A stretch of 59,246 bases of DNA from an uncultured bacterium (lineage in GTDB: Bacteria > Bacillota > Clostridia > Oscillospirales > Oscillospiraceae), in the NCBI GenBank assembly GCA_949293245.1, contig CASFCS010000006.1, positions 1 to 59,246 on the forward strand, in the 5' to 3' direction. Made by a program: the position numbers and the translations under genes. The notes under the pieces were generated by a model. The model was not told the DNA's origin. It was given only the letters and a program-made list of their open reading frames with translations, and made no database searches. Positions 15,776-25,036 of the stretch are shown in pieces (the stretch's first letter is position 1; each line of letters opens with the position of its first letter).

Positions 15776-16162
15776 CTACAGCAGTTCCGTCAGGGTGGTC
15801 AGGGCCGCCCGCAGCAGGGGCAGGGCGGCAAAGAGGGCGGCGGCGGACCCCGCAAGCTCCACGGCGCTGGCCACGCCCCCCTCCCCCGCGTCCCGGCACA
15901 GATCGCTGCTGATGCGGGTAAGGACGGCGATGCCCACCGCCTTGAGTACCGGCCCCACCACCGCCGGCGAGATGCCCGAGAGCTCCTCCAGCTCGTCCAG
16001 AAAGGCCAGGATCTCCTCCAGGGCGTCCCCCGCCCAGGCCAGCAGCATCACCGCCGCTGCCAGGGCCACCACCAGGCCCAGGGCGGGCTCGTACCGCCGG
16101 AGCACCATGGCGCACAGGGCCGCCAGCACGCCGAAGGCCGCTGCGGTGGCCGGCGCGCTCAC
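15776..16162 (-). CDS. spoIIIAD: Stage III sporulation protein AD
   Basis: The 128-aa membrane protein has four hydrophobic segments, with the family block ELSGISPAVVGPVLKAVGIAVLTRISSDLCRDAGE. It is a small integral component of the SpoIIIA complex. Its ATG overlaps the spoIIIAC stop. Confidence 0.93.
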   Translation of the reverse strand: MSAPATAAAFGVLAALCAMVLRRYEPALGLVVALAAAVMLLAWAGDALEEILAFLDELEELSGISPAVVGPVLKAVGIAVLTRISSDLCRDAGEGGVASAVELAGSAAALFAALPLLRAALTTLTELL

Positions 16163-16353
16163 AGGCCGAACAGCTCCTTCACCAGTACAAAGAGGTCGCT
16201 GATCTCCCGCACCACCATCATCAGCACCACCACCAGGGCCGCCAGGGTGGTCATGGTGGCCTGCTCCTCCCGGCCCGACCGGGTGAGGACCTGGTTGAGC
16301 ACCGACACCAGAATGCCCACCGCCGCGATTTTAAAGATCAGATCCACGTCCAT
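16159..16353 (-). CDS. spoIIIAC: Stage III sporulation protein AC
   Basis: The 64-aa protein has two membrane helices (IFKIAAVGILVSVLNQVL and TTLAALVVVLMMVVREI), matching SpoIIIAC in size and sequence pattern. It is translated between spoIIIAB and spoIIIAD. Confidence 0.93.
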   Translation of the reverse strand: MDVDLIFKIAAVGILVSVLNQVLTRSGREEQATMTTLAALVVVLMMVVREISDLFVLVKELFGL

Positions 16354-16377
16354 GTGTTCTCCTCCGTCCCTCTCCCG

Positions 16378-16890
16378 TCACAGCAGCACCACCGTCAGCA
16401 TCCCCCCGGCGGCCAGGGCCAGGGCGGCGTACACCCGGGTGAGCTTCTCTCTGCGCTCCGCCGCCCGCTCCAGGCACACCCCCAGCCGCTGCCGGGCCTG
16501 GGCCAGGCTCTCCCGCTGGCGCTCTCCGTCGTACCGGCCCAGAATGTCCCCCACCTCCTCCAGCACCGACCTGTCCTCCTCCTCCAGTTCCAGGGCGCTG
16601 CGGCGGAGGTTGTCCCGCCAGATGTCCCCCATGGAGCAGGTGTCCAGCTTGTCCAGGTCCCGGCGGCAGGCGGCAAAAAAGGCCCCGGCGGGCCCGGTCC
16701 ACCGGCGCTCCATGGCCTCCAGCAGGGCAGACATGGGGGGCATGTGGAAGCTCAGGGCGTGCTCCAGGCTCTCCATGGCGTACATCATGGTGCGTACATC
16801 CCGCACCCGGCGCTCCAGCCGCCTGGCGGCGGCCAGCCCCACTCCGGCCGCCCCGACAGCCAGACAGGCCACCCCCAGCCACCGGATCAC
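16378..16890 (-). CDS. spoIIIAB: Stage III sporulation protein AB
   Basis: The 170-aa protein has an N-terminal membrane helix (WLGVACLAVGAAGVGLAA), a soluble middle resembling type II secretion GspF (LEHALSFHMPPMSALLEAM) and a C-terminal helix. The GTG start at 16890 overlaps the spoIIIAA stop (GTGA); the open frame runs much further upstream but only as an antisense-free shadow of spoIIIAA. Length is normal for SpoIIIAB. Confidence 0.92.
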   Translation of the reverse strand: MIRWLGVACLAVGAAGVGLAAARRLERRVRDVRTMMYAMESLEHALSFHMPPMSALLEAMERRWTGPAGAFFAACRRDLDKLDTCSMGDIWRDNLRRSALELEEEDRSVLEEVGDILGRYDGERQRESLAQARQRLGVCLERAAERREKLTRVYAALALAAGGMLTVVLL

Positions 16891-17801
16891 GGCAGGGCCT
16901 CCACCGCCCACCGCCGCTGCCGCCGGGAGCCCCGGGGCACCACCAGCCTGGTGAAAATCCCCTCCCCCAGCAGCTTGCGGTACAAAGGGCGGCGGCGCAG
17001 GTCCGCCGCCGAGGCCCCGTGGGCGGTGGCCAGCAGCGCCGCGCCGCACCCCGCCGCCAGGGCCGCCGCCTCCACATCCTCCGGGGCGGTGATCTCGTCC
17101 ATGGCCAGGGCCTGGGGGTTCATCCCCCGCAGCAGGACCATGAGCCCCTCCGCCTTGGCGCAGCCGTCCATCACGTCGGCCCGGGGGCCCAGATCCATCT
17201 GGGGTACCCCCTCCCACACCGCCGCCAGCTCCCCCCGCTCGTCCGCCACCCCCACCCGCACAGGGGGGCACCCCTCTCCCCGGGAGAGAAGGCGGATCAG
17301 GTCCCGCAGGAGGGTGGTCTTGCCCCACCCCGGCGGGGCCAGGATCAGGGCGCTCTCCAGTCCCCCCGGTCCCCACAGGTGGGGGAGCACCTGCGCCCCC
17401 GCCCCGTTCACCTGCCGGGCCACCCGGATGGAGAGGGAGGTGAGGCGGCGGAGGGTGGCGATGTGCCCCTCCCGGGTGGCCGCCGTGCCGCACAGCCCGA
17501 TGCGGTGGCCCCCCCGGATGGTGACATAGCCCCCCCGGACCTTGTCCAGCACCGTGTGGACCGAGGCCCCGCTGGCCACCTCCAGGGTGGTGTGGAGCTC
17601 CTCCTGCCCCACCGGCTGGTCCGACACCGGCCGCTCCTCCTCCCCGGTCACCACGGTGAGGGGCTGTCCCGCCCGCAGGCGGAACTCCTCCACCTCCTCC
17701 AGCAGGGACTCCGGCAGGGCTAACACCCCCTGGCGCAGGCCGTAGGGCAGCACTGCCGCCGCCTGCCGGGCGGGGCAAAACGCCGCGCAGGTCTTGTCCA
17801 T
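16887..17801 (-). CDS. spoIIIAA: Stage III sporulation protein AA (ATPase)
   Basis: The 304-aa secretion-type ATPase has Walker A APPGWGKTT at about residues 155-163 and Walker B MDEITAPED. It powers or assembles the SpoIIIA-SpoIIQ channel. Two ATG codons compete: the first (17810) lies directly on the GGGAGG ribosome site, so I use the second (17801), nine bases downstream. It is the first gene of an eight-gene operon whose neighbours all overlap or nearly touch. Confidence 0.94.
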   Translation of the reverse strand: MDKTCAAFCPARQAAAVLPYGLRQGVLALPESLLEEVEEFRLRAGQPLTVVTGEEERPVSDQPVGQEELHTTLEVASGASVHTVLDKVRGGYVTIRGGHRIGLCGTAATREGHIATLRRLTSLSIRVARQVNGAGAQVLPHLWGPGGLESALILAPPGWGKTTLLRDLIRLLSRGEGCPPVRVGVADERGELAAVWEGVPQMDLGPRADVMDGCAKAEGLMVLLRGMNPQALAMDEITAPEDVEAAALAAGCGAALLATAHGASAADLRRRPLYRKLLGEGIFTRLVVPRGSRRQRRWAVEALP

Positions 17802-17833
17802 GTTCCACATCCTCCCTCTTCGGTACTGACCTC

Positions 17834-17863
17834 AGCTTATGAGCCGCCCGGCAGGGGTATGAC
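17834..17863 (-). promoter_or_regulatory. Candidate sigma-E promoter of spoIIIA
   Basis: On the minus strand GTCATAC (17857-17863) and CATAAGCT (17834-17841) are 15 bp apart and resemble the sigma-E -35 (GTMATATT) and -10 (CATACANT) elements. The start site would give a leader of about 25 nt, correctly placed before spoIIIAA. In B. subtilis spoIIIA is transcribed by sigma-E. Confidence 0.55.
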
Positions 17864-17865
17864 AC

Positions 17866-17909
17866 AAAAATACGGCCTGTCCCCTGGGAATATCCCAGGG
17901 GACAGGCCG
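17866..17909 (-). terminator. Terminator of folD
   Basis: GGCCTGTCCCCTGGGA pairs perfectly with TCCCAGGGGACAGGCC around ATAT (17875-17909), followed on the minus strand by GTATTTTTG. It lies 15 bp after the folD stop and separates folD from spoIIIA. Confidence 0.9.
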
Positions 17910-17924
17910 TTATTTATATGGTAT

Positions 17925-18773
17925 TTATTTGACTCCCTGGTGGAGCTTGGCCGCCTCCAGGGTGTTGCGCATGAGCATGGCCCGGGTCATGGGGCCCACG
18001 CCTCCGGGCACCGGGGTGATAAAGGAGGCCTTCTCCGCCACCTGGTCAAAGCACACGTCGCCGCACAGCTTGCCCTCCTGGTTGCGGTTCATGGCCACGT
18101 CAATGACCACGGCCCCCTCCTTCACCATGTCGGCGGTGATGAGCCCCGTCTTCCCCACGGCGGACACCAGAATGTCCGCCTGGGCGGTGAGGGCCCCCAG
18201 GTCGGGGGTTCGGGAGTGGGCGATGGTCACCGTGCCGTGGCGGTGGAGGAGGAGGAGGGCCATGGGCTTGCCCACGATGTTGGACCGGCCCACCACCACG
18301 CAGCGCTTCCCCGCCGGGTCCACGCCGTACTCATCCAGCATCTCCATCACCCCGGCGGGGGTGCAGGGGAGGAACACCGGCCGGCCAATGGTGAGAGCTC
18401 CCACGTTCTGAGGGTGGAAGCTGTCCACATCCTTGTCCGGGTGGATGGCCAGCAGCACCTCCTCCTCGTTGTACCCCTTGGGCAGGGGCAGCTGCACCAG
18501 GATGCCGTCGATGTCCTCCCGGCCGTTGAGCAGCTCGATGAGCTCGATGAGCTCCTGCTGAGGGGTGCCGTCCAGCAGGGCGTACTCCTCGCTGTAAAAG
18601 CCGCACTCCTCGCAGTCCCTCCGCTTGCTGTTCACATAGACCCGGGAAGCCGGGTCATCCCCCACGATGATCACCGCCAGGCCGGGCTTGCGCTCCAGCG
18701 CCGCCGCCTCCTGGGCGATGGTCTCTTTGCACTTGGCCGCCAGGGCCTTGCCGTCCATCCGAATTGCCGCCAT
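17925..18773 (-). CDS. folD: Bifunctional methylene-THF dehydrogenase / methenyl-THF cyclohydrolase
   Basis: The 282-aa protein interconverts 5,10-methylene-THF and 10-formyl-THF. It shows the family YxxxK motif (Tyr46, Lys50 in RVYVNSKRR), QLPLPKG, the dinucleotide-binding block GRSNIVGKPMALLL and the C-terminal PVPGGVGPMTRAML signature. I start at the ATG 18773, seven bases after AAAGGAG; the longer frame runs into lgt. It closes the M16-M16-lgt-folD minus-strand group. Confidence 0.96.
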   Translation of the reverse strand: MAAIRMDGKALAAKCKETIAQEAAALERKPGLAVIIVGDDPASRVYVNSKRRDCEECGFYSEEYALLDGTPQQELIELIELLNGREDIDGILVQLPLPKGYNEEEVLLAIHPDKDVDSFHPQNVGALTIGRPVFLPCTPAGVMEMLDEYGVDPAGKRCVVVGRSNIVGKPMALLLLHRHGTVTIAHSRTPDLGALTAQADILVSAVGKTGLITADMVKEGAVVIDVAMNRNQEGKLCGDVCFDQVAEKASFITPVPGGVGPMTRAMLMRNTLEAAKLHQGVK

Positions 18774-18832
18774 ATGATCGCTCCTTTTCTGATGTATGGG
18801 GCCGAGGCCCCCGGTCCTCCCGGTTGGGGGAA

Positions 18833-19741
18833 TCACTTGTCCTGCTCTGTGGCGTCCTCCGCCTTCTCCTCCGGCGGGGTCTCCTCCTTTTTTTCCTTCC
18901 CGGTCAGAGGCGGGGTGGCGGGCGGGGCCAGCTTGGCCCGGATGCCCAGCAGAACCACCCCTGCCGCCGCCGACACAATGCCCACCATCTGGGAGGTGCG
19001 GATGCCGGTGGAGAAGAAATAGAGGCTGTCGGTGCGCAAGCCCTCCACCATGGCCCGGCCTACCCCGTACCAGATCACGTAGCACAAGAACATCTGCCCG
19101 TCAAACTTGCGCAGGTACCGGGCCATGAGGATCAGCAGAATAAGCCCCACCAGGTTCCACAGGGACTCGTAGAGAAAGGTGGGGTGGACCTCCATGTGGG
19201 TCACCACCCCCGCCACAGTCTTGTCAATGCCCATGCGCCAGGGCAGGTCGGTCTCGCCGCCATAGGCCTCCACGTTGACGAAGTTGCCCCAGCGGCCGAT
19301 CATCTGCCCGATGAGCAGGCCATAGCACCCTACGTCCAGCATGGTCCAGATCTTCATCCGGCGCACCCGGCAGTAGACCATGACCACCAGCACCGCCATG
19401 ATGATGCCCCCGTAGATGGCCAGGCCCCCGTCCCGGATGTCCACCACCTTCCCCCAGTTGAGGGAGCCGTCGTCGTTTTGGAACAGGGAGAGGTAGAAGA
19501 TCACATAGTAGGCCCTGGCCCCCAGGATAGACAAGGGCACGGCGAAAAACAGCATGTCGATGAGCTTCTCGCTGTCCACCCCAAACCGGGGGGCCAGGCG
19601 GTAACAGAAGAGCACCGCCAGCAGAAAGCCGAAGCCGATGATGATGCCGTACCAGTAGATGGGGTAGCCAAACACGGAGAAGGCCACCCGGTTGAGGGTA
19701 AACTCCAGCCCCAGCCCGGGGAATTCCACTACATTCATCAT
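18833..19741 (-). CDS. lgt: Prolipoprotein diacylglyceryl transferase
   Basis: The 302-aa polytopic membrane enzyme attaches diacylglycerol to the lipobox cysteine of prolipoproteins. Visible family motifs are GGLAIYGG and QMIGRWGNFVNVEAYGG (with the essential arginine), and about seven membrane helices. Two adjacent ATGs (19741, 19738) follow GGAGG; the second has better spacing. The C-terminal 40 residues are charged (KEKKEETPPEEKAED). The start overlaps the M16 gene. Its substrates in the window include the lipoproteins at 44377 and 54487. Confidence 0.94.
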   Translation of the reverse strand: MMNVVEFPGLGLEFTLNRVAFSVFGYPIYWYGIIIGFGFLLAVLFCYRLAPRFGVDSEKLIDMLFFAVPLSILGARAYYVIFYLSLFQNDDGSLNWGKVVDIRDGGLAIYGGIIMAVLVVMVYCRVRRMKIWTMLDVGCYGLLIGQMIGRWGNFVNVEAYGGETDLPWRMGIDKTVAGVVTHMEVHPTFLYESLWNLVGLILLILMARYLRKFDGQMFLCYVIWYGVGRAMVEGLRTDSLYFFSTGIRTSQMVGIVSAAAGVVLLGIRAKLAPPATPPLTGKEKKEETPPEEKAEDATEQDK

Positions 19742-21015
19742 AGCTCCTCCTTGGGCCGCACCACCGACAAAGCGGTCCGCTCTGGCACGCACCAGGACGC
19801 GATGAGGGCCTCCGCCTCCTTCTTTTCGATCTGCTGGTACAGCTGGGGGAAGGAGAGGTAGTCCGCCCCGTCGAAGTGGGACTGGGCCAGATCGATGCAC
19901 AGGTTGCTCAGGCTGTTGAGCCGGCGCACCATGCCGCCGTAGGCCGCCTTCTTCTGCCGGGCCCACAGCCCGTCGTCCACACCCTCCCGGCTCAGCCGGG
20001 CCGCCTCCTGCCAGATGGCCTCCCGCACCGCCGCCGGGTCCTTGCTCTCCCCGCCGGCGGCCACAAAGGCGCAGCCGGGCTCGGCCTCGTAGCCGTAGGA
20101 GAAGGTGCTGTTGATGAGCCCCTCCTCATACAGGCGGCTATACAGGGGGCTGGAGGCCCCCAGAAGGACCTCGCAGGCCAGCTCCGCCACCAGCTCCTGG
20201 CGGAAGCCCGCCTCCCCCTCCGCCGGGTCCCCCTTGAAGCCCAGCTCAAAGAGGGGCACCGCCACGGGCATCTGCCGCTCCAGCAGGGGGGCGCTGACCT
20301 CCCTGGGCTCCGGGGGGCCAAAGTCGGTCTCCACCCCGGGGGCCCGCCCGCCGGGCAGCACCTCCCGGGCCAGCTCCTCCACCCGCCGGGGGTCCACATC
20401 CCCCGATACGCACAGCACCATATTCCCCGGGTGATAGAAGGCCCCGTGGCACTGGTAGAGGGTGTCCGCCGTGATGTGGCCGATGGACTCCACCGACCCC
20501 GCCACCCGCACCTTGATGGGGTTGGCGGCATAGAGGGCGTCCATCAGCTGGTAGAACACCACCTGGTCGGGGTTGTCCTCCCCCATGCGGATCTCCTGGG
20601 CGATGATGCCCTGCTCCTTGTCCACGCTCTGCTGGGTGAAGTAGGGCTGGGAGACAAAGGTGAGCAGGGTGCGCAGGTTCTCCTCAAAGCCCCGGCTGCC
20701 CTCGAAGTAGTAGCCGGTGATGTTGGAGCTGGTAAAGGCGTTGGGGTCCACCCCGTTGGCCGCCATGATCTGGAGGGCGTTGCCCTCCTTGGTGTCAAAG
20801 AGCTTGTGCTCCAGGAAGTGGGCCACCCCGGCGGGGGTATCGGCCCAGGGCCCCTCCCCCATCCGGAAGCGCAGGTTCATGCCCCCGTACCGGGTGGCGA
20901 AAAAGGCAAACTGCTGGCCGTACTTGGGCCGGGGCACCACATAGATGTGCAGGCCGTTTTCCAGCACTGCGTGGTGCACGCTCTCCCGCAGGGCGGGATA
21001 CTCCCGCTTATCCAT
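19738..21015 (-). CDS. M16 family zinc protease (YmfH-like)
   Basis: The 425-aa protein has the inverted zinc motif HFLEH at residues 66-70 and a downstream glutamate in GIIAQEIRMGED (about 141), the complete catalytic set of the insulinase/pitrilysin family. It is about the size of a half-sized M16 subunit, which usually works with an inactive partner; that partner is encoded immediately upstream (21008-22297, 8-bp overlap). The B. subtilis homologue pair is ymfF/ymfH. Peptide substrates are unknown. Confidence 0.9.
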   Translation of the reverse strand: MDKREYPALRESVHHAVLENGLHIYVVPRPKYGQQFAFFATRYGGMNLRFRMGEGPWADTPAGVAHFLEHKLFDTKEGNALQIMAANGVDPNAFTSSNITGYYFEGSRGFEENLRTLLTFVSQPYFTQQSVDKEQGIIAQEIRMGEDNPDQVVFYQLMDALYAANPIKVRVAGSVESIGHITADTLYQCHGAFYHPGNMVLCVSGDVDPRRVEELAREVLPGGRAPGVETDFGPPEPREVSAPLLERQMPVAVPLFELGFKGDPAEGEAGFRQELVAELACEVLLGASSPLYSRLYEEGLINSTFSYGYEAEPGCAFVAAGGESKDPAAVREAIWQEAARLSREGVDDGLWARQKKAAYGGMVRRLNSLSNLCIDLAQSHFDGADYLSFPQLYQQIEKKEAEALIASWCVPERTALSVVRPKEEL

Positions 21016-22297
21016 GGTCCTCCCCCTCCTCTCCGGTGAGATAGTACACGGTGTCCAGCCGGACCTGCCGGGCGGCCTCCGCCACCTGCCGGGCGGTGAC
21101 GGCCTCCAGCTTCTCCATCACCGACTCGGGCGCCTCCCAGGTGCCGGCGCACACCTGGCCCAGCCAGTAGTCCTCGGTGCGGCCCTGGCTGTCCTGGAGG
21201 GAGCGCCAGGCGCTTACGGCGCTCTGCTTGCCCACCCGCAGCTCCTCGGGGGTGAAATCCCCCTCCTGCATGGCCTTGAGCTGGGCCAGAATCTCCTCCC
21301 GGGCCCGCTGGAACTGGGAGAACTCCACCCCGGAGCTCACCATCATCAGCCCCTTGAGCTTGTCCAGGCCGGAGCTGGCGTAGTAGCACAGGGACAGCCG
21401 CTCCCTTACATTTAAAAAGAGCTTGGAGTTGCTGCTGCCGCCGTACATGATGTTGGCCACCGTGAGGGCGGCGCTGAGGGGGTGTCCCGCGGCGATGCCC
21501 CCGGTGCGGAAGCCCAGGGCCAGCTTGCCCTGGGTCACGTCCATGCGGTCGGTCCAGGTGCGCACCTCCCCGCCCCCGGCCACCACCGCGGTGGCGGGCA
21601 CATCCCCTGCCCGGGGGGTGAGCATGGGGGCGAAGGCCCGGCGCACCGCCGCCTCCACCCGCTCCGGGGCGCAGGCGCCGCTGTAGTAAAAGACCACCCG
21701 GGCCTCCTCCAGCAGGGCGCGGTACCGCCGGAAGAGGGCCCCGGGGTCCATCCCCTCGGCCTCGGCGGCAAAGCCATACTTGTCCAGGCCATAGGCCTCC
21801 TCCCCGCACATGAGCTGGATGAGGCGGTGGCTGGCGTAGGTCCGCTTGTCGTTGATGCGGCCCCGGATGTGGTCGGCCAGGTTGGCCCCCTCCCCGGCCA
21901 CATAGTCCGGCAGGAAGGCCCCGTTTTCCACCAGGGGGTCCAGCAGCAGCTGGGCCACAAAGTCCAAAGCGGGCTCCAGCAGGGGGGCGCCGTCCAGGGC
22001 GAAGCCCTCGTCGATGAGCCCCGCCCGCAGCCCCACGCACTGGATCTCCCCCTTCTGGCGCACCGCCGGGGTGACGGTCAGACCGTAGAGCTCGTCCTGG
22101 GCGGCGGAGAGGGATTGAATGTCCGGGTACTGCCGGCTGCCCCGGTTGAGCACGTCCATCACCAGGGCGTTGGCCGTCACCGTCTCCCGGGCCATGGGGG
22201 TCACAAAGGTCACGCTGAACAAATCGGTCTTAAACTGATCGGTCCCCGCCAGGATCAGGGAGATCCCCGGGACCAGCTGTTTTTCCACAACGTTCAT
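21008..22297 (-). CDS. M16 family protein lacking the zinc motif (YmfF-like)
   Basis: The 429-aa protein is an M16 fold without HxxEH; it has ELYGLTVTPAVRQKG where the active half has the metal site, and a later arginine-rich M16 C region (GGSSNSKLFLNVRERLSLCYY). In half-sized M16 systems this subunit binds substrate and the partner cuts it. The ATG follows GGAGG. Its promoter is at 22423-22451. It is translationally coupled to the active subunit. Confidence 0.87.
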   Translation of the reverse strand: MNVVEKQLVPGISLILAGTDQFKTDLFSVTFVTPMARETVTANALVMDVLNRGSRQYPDIQSLSAAQDELYGLTVTPAVRQKGEIQCVGLRAGLIDEGFALDGAPLLEPALDFVAQLLLDPLVENGAFLPDYVAGEGANLADHIRGRINDKRTYASHRLIQLMCGEEAYGLDKYGFAAEAEGMDPGALFRRYRALLEEARVVFYYSGACAPERVEAAVRRAFAPMLTPRAGDVPATAVVAGGGEVRTWTDRMDVTQGKLALGFRTGGIAAGHPLSAALTVANIMYGGSSNSKLFLNVRERLSLCYYASSGLDKLKGLMMVSSGVEFSQFQRAREEILAQLKAMQEGDFTPEELRVGKQSAVSAWRSLQDSQGRTEDYWLGQVCAGTWEAPESVMEKLEAVTARQVAEAARQVRLDTVYYLTGEEGEDHG

Positions 22298-22422
22298 TGG
22301 TCTCCTCCTGGTCCGCCTGCGCCGGAATACCCGGGGCGGCAGACATGATGGCGGTGGGGTGGTCCCACCTGCCGGCGCGCGCCCCGCCCCCCCTCCGGAG
22401 GCGGCTTTGCGCCGTACGCATT

Positions 22423-22451
22423 ATTATACAACGTTTTTTCCCATTTGACAC
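22423..22451 (-). promoter_or_regulatory. Promoter of the M16-lgt-folD group
   Basis: On the minus strand GTGTCA (22446-22451) is 17 bp from TATAAT (22423-22428). Confidence 0.65.
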
Positions 22452-22553
22452 CTATATATTTTCCGCCCTGCCGGTGTAAAGGCCCACCTCTTGCCCTTTT
22501 GCGTGAAAGTGACCCGTCCCCCGGGGTTCTATTTTCTTTTTCCCATTTTTCTC

Positions 22554-22582
22554 TTGACAAAAGGGTGGATGTGCGGTATAGT
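22554..22582 (+). promoter_or_regulatory. Promoter of the ylxM-ffh operon
   Basis: TTGACA (22554-22559) and TATAGT (22577-22582) are separated by 17 bp, 55 bp before the first start codon. Confidence 0.85.
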
Positions 22583-22637
22583 ACCTTCTTGTAAAGCACG
22601 GCCGCTTTACACATCACATTTTGGGCGGTGAGGGGCA

Positions 22638-23006
22638 GTGAAGGATCAGACCTACCGGATGGCCATGCTGTTCGACTTCTACGGCGACCTCCTCACCGAC
22701 CGCCAGCGTGAGTTCTACGACCTCTACTACAATGAGGACCTGTCCCTGGGCGAGATCGCGGAGAATTACGGCATCTCCCGCCAGGGGGTGCGGGACGTGA
22801 TCGTCCGGGCGGAGGCGGCCATGCGGGAGGTAGAGGACAAGACCCACCTGATCCGCCGCTTCTGCCAGTCCCAGGAGGAGCTCCACCGCATCCAGGAGTC
22901 CCTGGACGCCCTGCGCGCCATGAACGACAGCAAGTTCAACGACCTCACCATGGAGCGGCTGCTGGACCGCATCCAGGAGTCCGTGTCCAAACTCAGTCAG
23001 GAGTAA
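22638..23006 (+). CDS. YlxM-like DNA-binding protein (SRP operon)
   Basis: The 122-aa UPF0122 protein has a sigma-70 region-4-like helix-turn-helix (LTDRQREFYDLYYNEDLSL and AENYGISRQGVRDVIVRAE). YlxM is encoded upstream of ffh in Firmicutes and modulates SRP assembly or expression. The GTG start follows GAGGGG. The stop is 3 bp from ffh. Confidence 0.92.
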   Translation: MKDQTYRMAMLFDFYGDLLTDRQREFYDLYYNEDLSLGEIAENYGISRQGVRDVIVRAEAAMREVEDKTHLIRRFCQSQEELHRIQESLDALRAMNDSKFNDLTMERLLDRIQESVSKLSQE

Positions 23007-23009
23007 CAT

Positions 23010-24368
23010 ATGGCATTTGAAAGTCTGACCGCAAAGCTCTCCGCCGCCTTCAAGCGGCTGCGCGGCAAGGGCCGCCTGTCCGAGGCCGACGTGAAGGAGG
23101 CCATGAAGGAGATCAAGATGGCCCTTCTGGAGGCCGACGTCAACTTCAAGGTAGTCAAGAGCTTTATCAAGACCGTCACGGACCGGGCCATCGGCGCCGA
23201 CGTGATGGAGTCCCTCACCCCCGCCCAGATGATCGTGAAGATCGTCAACGAGGAGCTCACCGCCCTCATGGGCAGCGGCGAGGCCAAGCTGAATCTCTCC
23301 TCCGCCCCGCCCACCGTGGTGATGCTGGTGGGCCTCCAGGGCGCCGGCAAGACCACCAACGGCGCCAAGCTGGCGGGGCTGATGAAAAAGCAGGGCAAGC
23401 GCCCCCTGCTGGCCGCCTGCGACATTTACCGCCCCGCCGCCATCCACCAGCTGGAGGTGGTGGGCAGTCAGCTGGACCTGCCCGTGTTCCAGATGGGGCA
23501 GACCAACCCGGTGGACATCGCCCGGGCCGCCGTGGAGCACGCCAGGCGCCACGGCAACGACATGGTGTTCCTGGACACCGCCGGCCGCCTCCATGTGGAC
23601 GAGGAGCTCATGGCGGAGCTCCAGGCCATCAAGGCGGCGGTGAACCCCGATGAGATTCTGCTGGTGGTGGACGCCATGATCGGCCAGGACGCCGTCAACG
23701 CCGCCAAGGCCTTTGACGAGGCGCTGGACCTCACCGGCATCATGCTCACCAAGCTGGACGGCGACGCCCGAGGGGGCGCGGCCCTCTCCATCCGGGCGGT
23801 CACCGGCAAGCCCATCAAGTTCTCCGGCACCGGCGAGAAGCTGGACCAGATCGAGGTGTTCCACCCCGACCGTATGGCCGGCCGCATCCTGGGCATGGGG
23901 GATGTGCTCACCCTCATCGAGAAGGCCGAGCAGTCCCTGGACGCCAAGAAGGCCGCCGAGCAGATGGAGCGGCTGCGGAAAAATAAATTCACCCTCTCCG
24001 ACTTCTACGACCAGATGGTCCAGCTGCGGGGCATGGGGGATCTGTCCGAGCTGGTGGGGATGCTCCCCGGGGCCAGCAAGCTGGGGGACATCACCGTGGA
24101 CGAGGCGGGCCTTGCCAAGACCGAGGCCATCATCCTGTCCATGACGCCGGAGGAGCGGGAGAACCCCGCCCTGCTCAACTCCAGCCGGAAAAAGCGCATC
24201 GCCGCCGGCAGCGGCACCCAGGTGGTGGACATCAACCGACTGCTCAAGCAGTTCGACATGATCCAGCAGCTCACCCGCCAGATGGCGGGGGGCAAGATGC
24301 CCAAGGGATTGGGCATGGGCCGGGGCGGCCTGTTCGGCCGGGGCAAAATGAAGGGCCTGCCCTTCTGA
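23010..24368 (+). CDS. ffh: Signal recognition particle protein Ffh
   Basis: The 452-aa GTPase has an N domain, the G1 motif [28 protein letters not shown] (G3), [10 protein letters not shown] (G4) and a methionine-rich M domain ending in [17 protein letters not shown]. With 4.5S RNA it delivers nascent membrane proteins to FtsY. The RNA gene is not in the window. The frame, length and operon context are standard. Confidence 0.97.
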   Translation: MAFESLTAKLSAAFKRLRGKGRLSEADVKEAMKEIKMALLEADVNFKVVKSFIKTVTDRAIGADVMESLTPAQMIVKIVNEELTALMGSGEAKLNLSSAPPTVVMLVGLQGAGKTTNGAKLAGLMKKQGKRPLLAACDIYRPAAIHQLEVVGSQLDLPVFQMGQTNPVDIARAAVEHARRHGNDMVFLDTAGRLHVDEELMAELQAIKAAVNPDEILLVVDAMIGQDAVNAAKAFDEALDLTGIMLTKLDGDARGGAALSIRAVTGKPIKFSGTGEKLDQIEVFHPDRMAGRILGMGDVLTLIEKAEQSLDAKKAAEQMERLRKNKFTLSDFYDQMVQLRGMGDLSELVGMLPGASKLGDITVDEAGLAKTEAIILSMTPEERENPALLNSSRKKRIAAGSGTQVVDINRLLKQFDMIQQLTRQMAGGKMPKGLGMGRGGLFGRGKMKGLPF

Positions 24369-24444
24369 TCTTTTTCGTTGGCATACGCCTTGGGCGTTTG
24401 ACCATATTGACACGCTTGAATTCTATGTGGAGGTGAAAATAGTT

Positions 24445-24684
24445 ATGGTTAAAATCCGTCTGCGCAGAATGGGCGCCAAGAAGGCCCCCTTCTACCGCAT
24501 CGTTGTGGCTGACTCCCGGTATCCCCGTGACGGCCGTTTCATCGAGGAGATCGGCACCTATGACCCCCGTCAGGAGCCCGCTGCCATCCAGGTGGATGTG
24601 GAGCGCGCCCAGGCTTGGATCAAGACCGGCGCTCAGCCCACTGAGACTGTCCGCGATCTGCTCAAGAAGTCCGGGGCCATCTAA
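24445..24684 (+). CDS. rpsP: 30S ribosomal protein S16
   Basis: The 79-aa protein begins [20 protein letters not shown], the S16 signature. I use the ATG at 24445 after GGAGG rather than the frame's upstream start. The spacing (11) is a little long. Codon use is biased as expected for a ribosomal protein. Confidence 0.96.
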   Translation: MVKIRLRRMGAKKAPFYRIVVADSRYPRDGRFIEEIGTYDPRQEPAAIQVDVERAQAWIKTGAQPTETVRDLLKKSGAI

Positions 24685-24701
24685 GTTAAGTGGAGGCCAA
24701 T

Positions 24702-24932
24702 ATGAAAGAATTGCTCACTTACATTGCCCGGAACCTTGTGGAGCACCCCGACGCCGTCTCGGTCAGCCAGTATGAGCGGGACAGCGAGACCATTCTGGAG
24801 CTGCGGGTGGCCCCTGAGGATATGGGCAAGGTGATTGGCCGCCAAGGCCGCATCGCAAAGGAGATCCGGGCGCTGATCCGCTCGGTGGCCCAGCGTCAGG
24901 GCAAGCGAGTTTCGGTCGAGATCATGGACTGA
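24702..24932 (+). CDS. khpA: KH domain RNA-binding protein (KhpA)
   Basis: The 76-aa protein is a single KH domain with the RNA-binding loop GKVIGRQGRIAKEIRALI. KhpA, with KhpB, binds many RNAs and affects cell elongation and division in Firmicutes. The ATG follows GGAGG. The rpsP-khpA-rimM-trmD order is conserved. Confidence 0.93.
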   Translation: MKELLTYIARNLVEHPDAVSVSQYERDSETILELRVAPEDMGKVIGRQGRIAKEIRALIRSVAQRQGKRVSVEIMD

Positions 24933-24943
24933 GCAAACGATGG

Positions 24944-24968
24944 GCGGGGGCTTGTCCCCCGCTTTTTT
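24944..24968 (+). terminator. Terminator after khpA
   Basis: GCGGGGG pairs with CCCCCGC around CTTGT, followed by TTTTTT. It lies 11 bp after khpA and before rimM, so it probably attenuates rimM-trmD relative to ffh-rpsP. Confidence 0.85.
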
Positions 24969-25036
24969 CGTACCCGATTGTTCCGGGCACCGCCGCGGCG
25001 CTGCCCGTTATCCTTATCTGTTTCAGGAGGTGCCCC

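Larger units (their letters stand above)
22298..22637. other. Divergent intergenic region between the M16 pair and the SRP operon
   Basis: No gene is seen. It holds one promoter for each side and a GC-rich block (22330-22410) of unknown role. Confidence 0.6.
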
